Shown in pieces: positions 57,948-64,000 of a stretch of DNA of 64,000 nt. The position numbers and the translations under genes are program-made. The notes below the pieces were generated by a model. It searched no databases, was not told where the DNA came from, and was given only the letters and a program-made list of their open reading frames with translations. Source of the stretch: Paenibacillus polysaccharolyticus (GTDB lineage: Bacteria; Bacillota; Bacilli; Paenibacillales; Paenibacillaceae); NCBI RefSeq assembly GCF_900102085.1, contig NZ_FMVM01000001.1:534355-598354 (forward strand), given 5' to 3'. Position 1 is the stretch's first letter. Each line of letters begins with the position of its first letter.

Positions 57948-60032
57948 TTATTCCTTAACAATAGTTGCGTTTTGATAATAGTGTTTCAATATCGTCTGGT
58001 AATCATACCCTTCGTCAGCCATACCCTTGGCGCCCCATTGAGATAAGCCAAGTCCATGTCCATTCCCTTGACCAATAAACATAAAGGTCTGGCCTTGTGT
58101 CACGGCTCTCGCTTGACCATCTGCACTCATCACAACAAGTGCGTTGCTGGATGAGGTGCCTGTGCCTGAGGCAGACAATATTGAAGCGCCCTGTGATCCG
58201 GTTTTGCTGACTTTTTGACCGTCAGCGCCTAATACAGTATAACTTCCGGTCCCTGCAATATCAAATAAAGTGCTTGGTAATCCGCCGAGTGCAGAGCGAT
58301 ACGTATCCGCATATTTAACAGTCAACGGTTGCCCGTTGGCCGTAACTTCCAGTGCTCGTCCGGAAGGTCCTCGCTTGGTTACTTCCAACGTTGATATGGA
58401 AGCTGGAGCGGCTACAGTTGTCTTACCTTGCAATGTCTTGACAAGTTGTGCCGAAGTAAACGGCCCTCTCACCCATGCATAATCATTGGATTGAGCCACT
58501 TTTGCCAATACAACAACTTCCGTTCCAGGATTGATTTTGGCAACTGGCTCAACATTGGATTGAATGAGCGGGATCGGTCTAAGATTTGTATTTTGAGCCG
58601 TTACGGTTGCTTTGGAGAGTCCAGCATCCGTCTTCGTTGTTAATTCTTTTACATTGTCCTCACGTATATATCCACTCACACCTGAACTCATCAGCACATG
58701 ATACCATGTATGCAGTCCAGCCTGCGCAGACAGATCGCCACGACTGTCCACATTTGTAAATACGCCTGCCCCACCGTTCCACACTTCAGAAGGATGAGCC
58801 GTTTGTCCTCCAGCATTAGATGAAAATACAGCTTCTACAATTTTGCCTTCGCTTTTGAGCACTTCTCCAGCCGTTGCATCCACCGCACTCGTTACTTTGT
58901 CGTTCTCAGAGTTCATTCCATTGTATGCCTGACTCAGTGTGGTATCCACAACATTGGCGATCTTGAAACGCTCGCCCTGCTGGAGCGCATAAGAACGGGC
59001 AGCCACCGCCTGCACTTTAAGTGCTTCCGTTGGCCAAGAAGAATACACTTCTGCGCCAACAACCGAGTACAAGTACTGTTCCAGTGGCACGACGTTAACT
59101 AAAGCTAGATCCCCATTAACGATGCTGATCTCCATATCTCCGCGATATGTACGCTGGGAGCGCTCTACAACTTTTATACCGTTGCCACTTCCTTGTATCA
59201 TTACCTTGGAGTCATTGCCTGCAATCGTGTAATGTGGAGCCGTTTTAAAGGCATCCATACTCAATCCTGCGTCCTGACGAATAATCAAACCTGGACTGTT
59301 ACCTACAGGAGAGAGGCTAATGCCAGATACACTGGATTCTACACGTTGCTTCAACGTAGATAACTCCGTCGCAGATGTCGCTTCACCGACCCATACGGTA
59401 TAGGTTTGATTGCTTCCATCTAGTTGCAATACAGGATAAGCTGTAAATCCCGCTGCAAGCAAACTTGACTGTGCTGCTTCTGCTTCCTGAAGAGAAGTGT
59501 AGTTCCCCGAAGACAGACGTTCGATTCCGGTTACAACCGGTTTCTGTCCCGCTAATTGAGTCGCAGCTGTCTTTTGAACCCGAGCAATGGCTTGTCCTGC
59601 AAGTGCTGCTGTACCGTAATTGCCGGTGTATAGCTGATACAGTGTTTTTCCATTAAACGTCACCGTATACAGCAAAGGTTTATCAGCCGTAGCCTGAAGC
59701 AATTTTGCTGCCGCTGCGGCTGTTGTGAAATCAGCAGTCTCCAATACTTTTACGCGGAATCCATCCGCACTAAAACGGGTTTGCCCCGATGGAAGAGTCA
59801 CATTGGTACCACCACCAGACTGAATACTCCATGAACCTGCTGATTCAAGTGTAATTAGAGGTGTTGTTGATTTATATGTGCTCCCTAAATTCGCAAACAT
59901 CGCTACTCGAATCAATTGTGCATTATCACCAGCCGCAAAAGCTGGTACTTGCAAGCTCCCCACTGTCAACAGAGCAGCCGCCAGTACCTTCAATCGACGA
60001 CTCCACTTCTTCGTGCGTATTGCTTTTCCCAC
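57948..60032 (-). CDS. Secreted SpoIID/LytB domain protein
   Basis: About 694 aa. Signal peptide (basic start GKAIRTKKWSRRLK, hydrophobic core, cut near AFA-AGD). Residues about 100-230 hold two SPOR-like repeats; the SpoIID domain covers about 270-450 with catalytic-type Glu in SWPTEALKVQAVAARSYA and YNGMNSE; the C-terminus has GQGNGHGLGLSQWGAKGMA. SpoIID is a lytic transglycosylase on denuded glycan; this homologue is larger and probably acts on cell wall or spore peptidoglycan. The GTG at 60032 with GAGAGGAG 7 nt upstream is preferred over ATG 60050. Paralogue, not spoIID itself. Confidence 0.85.
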   Translation of the reverse strand: MGKAIRTKKWSRRLKVLAAALLTVGSLQVPAFAAGDNAQLIRVAMFANLGSTYKSTTPLITLESAGSWSIQSGGGTNVTLPSGQTRFSADGFRVKVLETADFTTAAAAAKLLQATADKPLLYTVTFNGKTLYQLYTGNYGTAALAGQAIARVQKTAATQLAGQKPVVTGIERLSSGNYTSLQEAEAAQSSLLAAGFTAYPVLQLDGSNQTYTVWVGEATSATELSTLKQRVESSVSGISLSPVGNSPGLIIRQDAGLSMDAFKTAPHYTIAGNDSKVMIQGSGNGIKVVERSQRTYRGDMEISIVNGDLALVNVVPLEQYLYSVVGAEVYSSWPTEALKVQAVAARSYALQQGERFKIANVVDTTLSQAYNGMNSENDKVTSAVDATAGEVLKSEGKIVEAVFSSNAGGQTAHPSEVWNGGAGVFTNVDSRGDLSAQAGLHTWYHVLMSSGVSGYIREDNVKELTTKTDAGLSKATVTAQNTNLRPIPLIQSNVEPVAKINPGTEVVVLAKVAQSNDYAWVRGPFTSAQLVKTLQGKTTVAAPASISTLEVTKRGPSGRALEVTANGQPLTVKYADTYRSALGGLPSTLFDIAGTGSYTVLGADGQKVSKTGSQGASILSASGTGTSSSNALVVMSADGQARAVTQGQTFMFIGQGNGHGLGLSQWGAKGMADEGYDYQTILKHYYQNATIVKE

Positions 60033-60205
60033 AATCAGGCTCCTCTCCATACAGGTTCTTCACTTTATATCGGTCAGTTTTCACGGGAATTTCAACTTCC
60101 TGTTTAATATCTAGGAATTCCGTTCACTGTTTATAAACGGGTAATGTCGTCTTCTTCATCTATTCTCTCAAGGTTGTCGCATAGACGACGTGCAAAAGCC
60201 GAGTC

Positions 60206-61216
60206 TTACTTACCGTCTCTTGGCGGAATAGGCAAACCAAGATGATGATAGGCTAGATCAGTAACTACACGCCCCCTTGGCGTACGCTGAATCATACCGA
60301 TCTGCAGCAGATAAGGTTCATACACATCCTCAATCGTCTGAGATTCTTCCCCAATGGTAGCCGCTATCGTATCCAGTCCAACAGGACCTCCCCGGAAGCT
60401 GTTAATCATAGACTTGAGCATCTTGTGGTCGATATCGTCTAACCCACGCGGATCAATCTGCAGGCGTTGCAACGCCTCTTCTGCCAGGGCTTGTGTAATA
60501 ATGCCATCACCGCGTACTTGTGCAAAATCACGTACTCTTTTCAATAATCGGTTTGCAATCCGCGGTGTCCCTCGTGAACGCAAAGCAATCTCCTCCGCAG
60601 CATCCCCAACAATCTCTACACCCAGAATATCAGTGGATCGTGAAACGATGTACGCAAGTTCATCAACCGTATAGAACTCCAAACGACTAATCACACCAAA
60701 ACGGTCACGAAGCGGAGCTGACAAAAGTCCTGCGCGTGTCGTAGCTCCTATTAACGTAAATGGAGGCAAGTCCAAGCGAACGGAACGTGCACTTGGCCCT
60801 TTGCCAATCATAATATCCAGAGCAGAATCCTCCATCGCCGGATACATCACCTCTTCAACGGTACGATGAAGTCGATGGATCTCGTCAATGAATAACACGT
60901 CTCCCTCTTGCAAATTCGTCAGCAGCGCTGCCAGATCACCTGGACGTTCAATTGCAGGGCCTGAAGTGGTTCTCAGGTTTACGCCAAGTTCATTTGCAAT
61001 AATATTAGCGAGTGTTGTTTTACCTAGACCCGGAGGTCCGTATAATAGCACATGATCCAATGCTTCATTCCGCAATTTAGCGGCTTCAATATATATTTTA
61101 AGATTTTCCTTCACCTGATTCTGCCCGATGTATTCATTTAGATATCGGGGACGAAGGCTTAATTCGACGTTCTGATCTTCCATCATCAGGTTAGCGGATA
61201 TAATCCGTTCATCCAT
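60206..61216 (-). CDS. ruvB: Holliday junction branch migration ATPase RuvB
   Basis: 336 aa, AAA+ motor. Walker [10 protein letters not shown], Walker [10 protein letters not shown], sensor GATTRAG, C-terminal winged helix DNA-binding region. Works on RuvA-bound Holliday junctions. Follows ruvA by 61 bp. Confidence 0.97.
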   Translation of the reverse strand: MDERIISANLMMEDQNVELSLRPRYLNEYIGQNQVKENLKIYIEAAKLRNEALDHVLLYGPPGLGKTTLANIIANELGVNLRTTSGPAIERPGDLAALLTNLQEGDVLFIDEIHRLHRTVEEVMYPAMEDSALDIMIGKGPSARSVRLDLPPFTLIGATTRAGLLSAPLRDRFGVISRLEFYTVDELAYIVSRSTDILGVEIVGDAAEEIALRSRGTPRIANRLLKRVRDFAQVRGDGIITQALAEEALQRLQIDPRGLDDIDHKMLKSMINSFRGGPVGLDTIAATIGEESQTIEDVYEPYLLQIGMIQRTPRGRVVTDLAYHHLGLPIPPRDGK

Positions 61217-61277
61217 GTTCTTCCCACCCTTTTCTTGCAGGTTACAACTCTAGTACGACGATACAAATAAATATAAA

Positions 61278-61892
61278 TTAACCCGTAAATAACATTTGCA
61301 GTGCCCGTTTCATCAACACATCTACAGAATCTACGGTCGTCACATCTTTTTTCAGCTTGAGCCATACTTTGTCCAGTTCACTATCCGTATATCCAAGCGC
61401 CTTCAGACCTTCACGCGCCTCATCCCATGAGGACCCACTTCCAACCTCCTCGGATGGTGGTGCAAAGAGACCCGTTTCATAGGCTGCTGTACCGAAACCA
61501 TCCAATTTGTCCTTCAGGTCCAGAATCATACGTTGCGCTGTTTTTTTTCCGATGCCTGGTAGTTTCGTCAAGAATGTCAGATTCTCCTGATAAATGGCTG
61601 TAACCACATGATCAGGTGTACCACCGGCAAGAATACCTAACGCCACTTTTGGCCCAATTCCAGATACTTCAATCAATTTACGGAACAAACGCTGTTCCTC
61701 TCTCGTCACAAATCCAAATAACAGCATCGCATCTTCACGCACATGATGATGGGTGTACACGATGATCTCGCCTTCCTGCTTGGCAAACGCATAGGGGTTC
61801 GGACAGAACACACGATAACCCACCCCATGCACATCTAAAACAATATAATCACTCTCGACATGTATGAACTGTCCTCTTAGAAAATCAATCAT
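61278..61892 (-). CDS. ruvA: Holliday junction protein RuvA
   Basis: 204 aa: OB fold start MIDFLRGQFIHVESD, helix-hairpin-helix LPGIGKKTAQRMI, C-terminal RuvB-contact domain after a Ser-rich linker. Start overlaps the ruvC stop by 4 nt. Confidence 0.97.
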   Translation of the reverse strand: MIDFLRGQFIHVESDYIVLDVHGVGYRVFCPNPYAFAKQEGEIIVYTHHHVREDAMLLFGFVTREEQRLFRKLIEVSGIGPKVALGILAGGTPDHVVTAIYQENLTFLTKLPGIGKKTAQRMILDLKDKLDGFGTAAYETGLFAPPSEEVGSGSSWDEAREGLKALGYTDSELDKVWLKLKKDVTTVDSVDVLMKRALQMLFTG

Positions 61893-62392
61893 TTTCGCAA
61901 TACCTCATTCAACTTGGAATTTAATGTATAAGAATGTGCATGACAAACAGCAACAGCCAGCGCATCTGCAACGTCATCGGGTTTAGGCACAACCTGCAGA
62001 CGAAGGAACATTTTGACCATCTCCTGCACTTGTTTCTTCTCCGCCTTGCCATAGCCTACAATCGCCTGTTTGATCTGCATCGGGGTATATTCCGCAATAG
62101 GCAGGCCTTTTTGAGCAGCAGCAAGAATCATGACCCCTCGAGCCTGGCTGACAGACATCGCTGTTGTTACATTACGGTTAAAAAAGAGTTTCTCCAGTGC
62201 GACCGCATCTGGCTTATACTTATCAATCAGTTGCACCATGCCCTCATATACGTGAAGAAGCCGATCCTCATCTGGTGTATGTGCCTCCGTCTGAATACAT
62301 CCATATTGTACGGGCACAACCTTGTTCCCGATTTTATCTACAAAACCAAACCCCACAATCGCAATACCCGGGTCAATTCCCAAAAAACGCAA
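61889..62392 (-). CDS. ruvC: Holliday junction resolvase RuvC
   Basis: 167 aa. Acidic residues LGIDPG, ALEKLF and DDVADALAVAVCHAH form the catalytic centre. Bacillus subtilis lacks ruvC and uses RecU, so its presence fits Paenibacillus. TTG at 62392 lies 6 nt after AAGGGAG; the frame extends upstream to 62434 without a site. Translationally coupled with ruvA. Confidence 0.95.
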   Translation of the reverse strand: MRFLGIDPGIAIVGFGFVDKIGNKVVPVQYGCIQTEAHTPDEDRLLHVYEGMVQLIDKYKPDAVALEKLFFNRNVTTAMSVSQARGVMILAAAQKGLPIAEYTPMQIKQAIVGYGKAEKKQVQEMVKMFLRLQVVPKPDDVADALAVAVCHAHSYTLNSKLNEVLRK

Positions 62393-62437
62393 AACCATCT
62401 CTCCCTTACAAAAGCGAACATATGTATCGTTCATTTC

Positions 62438-62446
62438 ATTATAACA
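62438..62446 (-). promoter_or_regulatory. Possible extended -10 promoter of ruvCAB
   Basis: TGTTATAAT (62438-62446, minus strand) is a perfect extended -10 box, about 45 bp before the ruvC start. No good -35. An inverted repeat (62450-62456 with 62489-62495) lies just upstream. Confidence 0.45.
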
Positions 62447-62555
62447 AAAGATAGGCCTTGCGGCAGGAAAAACTTTGTCTCTGCCAAAGCCTATCGTATT
62501 TCGTGACTTTTCTTCAAAATTTTCATTTTTATAGAAGAGTTAACTTATAAAAACG

Positions 62556-62583
62556 ACAAAAAGGACATCCGCACGATGTCCTT
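62556..62583 (-). terminator. Terminator of bofC
   Basis: Nine-base stem AAGGACATC/GATGTCCTT (62561-62569 with 62575-62583) followed on the minus strand by a T-rich run (TTTTTGTCGTTTTTATA). Confidence 0.85.
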
Positions 62584-62679
62584 CCCTAGCCTCTCTTCTA
62601 TCCACTTATCTTCATACACGTTCCCCGAAGGTAACTCTACACCTTTGACTTAAAAGTTGTATTCCTTATGCGGGTTGGC

Positions 62680-63372
62680 TTATCCGCCATTTCGAAGTAA
62701 ATGATGCGTTTCATCCACAGCAAAGTCACTAAACGTCGAAATTACACTGTCATATTCATCTTTATCCTGTATTCGGATGCCTTCTTGCAATTGCTCCAGC
62801 ACTCCTTCAGGCAATGAACTTTCCAATGTATCTACATCAAGTTGAAAAAACGTACGAATAACATTCTCTTCAGCAGGTTTGCCCTCATACAGATTGAGAT
62901 GACCTGTAGCATCGATACTGATGTAGGCTTCTTGTTTACAAACAGGTGAAAGATCATCCACGCTTTGATTCAAATGTAACGTATCCGAAGAAGTAACCTT
63001 TGCTTCCCACTCTGGATGTTGAGCAAGCAGCATTTTTAATTGAGGGATATCCATTCTCCCCAGCTGTTCAGTTTCAACACCACAAATATATTTGGTTTGT
63101 AAAACAACACGTATTAATTGGTCTGCACCCGTTTCAAGCTGCTCAACAATCACCTGAATCTCATGTGCCGATCGTTGATCCTGTTTAACTGGGCCCATAA
63201 CATTTACGGCTTCACCAAAATCGGTTGTTAGTAAACGCTCAACTGCTGCTGATATAGATAAACCACGGTATGCTAATATCGTAACTGCACATATAGCGGC
63301 AACCATCCACAACGTTCGTTTCCATCGCCGCCAGCGTCTCTTTAATTGTTTTCGTAAGGTGAACCTATTCAC
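62680..63372 (-). CDS. bofC: BofC-like inhibitor of pro-sigma-K processing
   Basis: 230 aa. BofC is a forespore protein exported to the intermembrane space that inhibits SpoIVB, and so delays sigma-K. Membrane anchor at about 22-42 after a very basic start (LRKQLKRRWRRWKR); the conserved C-terminal region begins YICGVETEQLG and continues LYEGKPAEENVIRTFFQ. About 60 residues longer than the Bacillus form, mostly N-terminal. GTG at 63372 has AAGGGG 5 nt upstream. It has a sigma-F/G-like promoter (63402-63431) and its own terminator. The ruv-bofC adjacency supports the identity. Confidence 0.87.
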   Translation of the reverse strand: MNRFTLRKQLKRRWRRWKRTLWMVAAICAVTILAYRGLSISAAVERLLTTDFGEAVNVMGPVKQDQRSAHEIQVIVEQLETGADQLIRVVLQTKYICGVETEQLGRMDIPQLKMLLAQHPEWEAKVTSSDTLHLNQSVDDLSPVCKQEAYISIDATGHLNLYEGKPAEENVIRTFFQLDVDTLESSLPEGVLEQLQEGIRIQDKDEYDSVISTFSDFAVDETHHLLRNGG

Positions 63373-63401
63373 ATAAACCCCTTCAATCACTTTTTTAAAC
63401 C

Positions 63402-63431
63402 TATTGTGACCTAATGGAGAAACCTTTATGC
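63402..63431 (-). promoter_or_regulatory. Forespore sigma (sigma-G or F) type promoter of bofC
   Basis: GCATA (63427-63431) and CACAATA (63402-63408) on the minus strand, 18 bp apart; compare GHATR and CATNHTA, one mismatch. It lies about 30 bp before the bofC start; in Bacillus subtilis bofC is transcribed in the forespore. Confidence 0.6.
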
Positions 63432-63519
63432 AAACCCACCTCTTTAAACTCTTGAAAGCCTTGACCTTGACAAGTTGCGGTAATCGAGAGATCCAAATTT
63501 ATGAAGTGAATATCTACTA

Positions 63520-63558
63520 AAATCAAAAAAATCACCATCTGATTAGATAGTGATTTTT
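63520..63558 (-). terminator. Terminator of the tRNA operon
   Basis: Fourteen-pair stem (63527-63540 with 63545-63558, one G-U) and a run of seven T residues on the minus strand, just after tRNA-Pro. Confidence 0.88.
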
Positions 63559-63563
63559 AGAAA

Positions 63564-63637
63564 TCGGGATGACACGATTTGAACATGCGACCCCCTGGTC
63601 CCAAACCAGGTGCTCTACCAAGCTGAGCTACATCCCG
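63564..63637 (-). tRNA. tRNA-Pro(TGG)
   Basis: Acceptor CGGGATG/CATCCCG with A73; anticodon loop TTTGGGA gives TGG; complete cloverleaf. CCA is not encoded. The T-arm has two G-U pairs and TTCAAAT in place of TTCGAAT. Confidence 0.95.
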
Positions 63638-63644
63638 TTATATA

Positions 63645-63723
63645 TACCGGCGAGAGGACTCGAACCTCCACGGTTTCCCACTCGATTTTGAGTCGAGCGC
63701 GTCTGCCATTCCGCCACGCCGGC
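63645..63723 (-). tRNA. tRNA-Leu(CAA)
   Basis: Anticodon loop CTCAAAA gives CAA; class II form with a short variable arm. Only 79 nt and the first pair is G1-U72, both unusual. No encoded CCA. Confidence 0.88.
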
Positions 63724-63744
63724 ATAGTTTAAATTTAGTTATAA

Positions 63745-63821
63745 TGGCGCGCCCTGAGAGATTCGAACTCCCGGCCTTTTGATTCGTAGTCAAACGCTCT
63801 ATCCAGCTGAGCTAAGGGCGC
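63745..63821 (-). tRNA. tRNA-Arg(ACG)
   Basis: Acceptor GCGCCCT/AGGGCGC, G73, encoded CCA; anticodon loop CTACGAA gives ACG (inosine after editing). Confidence 0.96.
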
Positions 63822-63828
63822 AAAATAT

Positions 63829-63903
63829 TGGAGCGGAAGACGGGAATCGAACCCGCGACCCTCGCCTTGGCAAGGCGATGCTCTACCGCTGAGCCACTTC
63901 CGC
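63829..63903 (-). tRNA. tRNA-Gly(GCC)
   Basis: Acceptor GCGGAAG/CTTCCGC, T73, encoded CCA; anticodon loop TTGCCAA gives GCC. Confidence 0.96.
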
Positions 63904-63921
63904 ATGATAAAATTGTAAAGA

Positions 63922-63999
63922 TGGCGGAACCGACGGGATTCGAACCCGCGATCTCCTGCGTGACAGGCAGGCATGTTAGGCCAACTACACCACGGTTCC
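63922..63999 (-). tRNA. tRNA-Asp(GTC)
   Basis: Acceptor GGAACCG/CGGTTCC, G73, encoded CCA; anticodon loop CTGTCAC gives GTC. The gene runs to the window edge; more tRNAs may precede it. Target of AspRS and of Tgt/QueA encoded in this window. Confidence 0.96.
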
Positions 64000-64000
64000 A

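Noticed and set aside
63735..63974. 79-codon open frame on the minus strand
   Set aside because: It runs through tRNA-Arg, -Gly and -Asp genes and translates their conserved arms.

Overview
The window is a stretch of core chromosome from a spore-forming, low-to-medium GC Firmicute, most likely Paenibacillus. The evidence is the gene order, which follows the Bacillus subtilis pbpI-yrrO-yrrN-mltG-alaS / cymR-mnmA-rarA / aspS-hisS-rel-apt-recJ / secDF-spoVB-yajC-tgt-queA-ruv-bofC region, combined with departures from Bacillus: split secD and secF, a ruvC gene, AGGAGG-type ribosome sites with many TTG/GTG starts, and T-box leaders. No prophage, insertion sequence, CRISPR array or rRNA was seen.

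Layout. 1-1660: 3' part of ilvD and its terminator. 1781-4523: a NodB-type polysaccharide deacetylase and an AI-2E family permease. 4557-13840 (minus strand): PbpI-like transpeptidase, a chemoreceptor, two U32-family proteins (tRNA wobble-uridine hydroxylation), MltG, two DUF1292 proteins, RuvX and IreB. 13970-17044: alaS under an Ala T-box with a perfect sigma-A promoter. 17097-22295: YrrI permease, zinc-ribbon protein, PRC-barrel protein, cysteine desulfurase, an unrecognised 202-aa protein and CymR, with mnmA divergent. 23553-25620: rarA and two FluC fluoride channels. 25711-28424: an accessory-looking LysR / SDR / EamA module. 28477-34062: HelD, an ABC exporter and a nucleobase permease. 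34266-38921: tcdA, aspS and hisS under one T-box. 39235-43509: stress-type genes, a small ORF, dtd and rel. 43732-45048: uracil permease. 45267-51790: apt, recJ, a CDF transporter, secF, secD and comN. 52030-55028: spoVB, a DUF421 protein and YrzE. 55119-63372: yajC, tgt, queA, a SpoIID/LytB protein, ruvBAC and bofC. 63564-63999: five tRNA genes (Pro, Leu, Arg, Gly, Asp).

Functional themes are translation and tRNA maturation (alaS, aspS, hisS, dtd, mnmA, tcdA, tgt, queA, the U32 pair, tRNAs), recombination (rarA, recJ, ruvABC, ruvX), the stringent response and purine salvage (rel, apt), secretion (secD, secF, yajC), and envelope and spore biology (PbpI, MltG, SpoVB, SpoIID-like, BofC). The most useful observations are a dispersed 80-90 bp intergenic repeat in two copies, a hisS-aspS T-box whose features fit tRNA-Asp better than tRNA-His, a forespore-sigma-like promoter ahead of bofC, a T-N11-A LysR box beside the LysR gene, short tandem repeats ahead of yrrI and spoVB, and a 55-codon ORF upstream of a strong terminator. 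I did not find a clearly new multi-gene system. Gene starts were moved where a ribosome-binding site argued for it.
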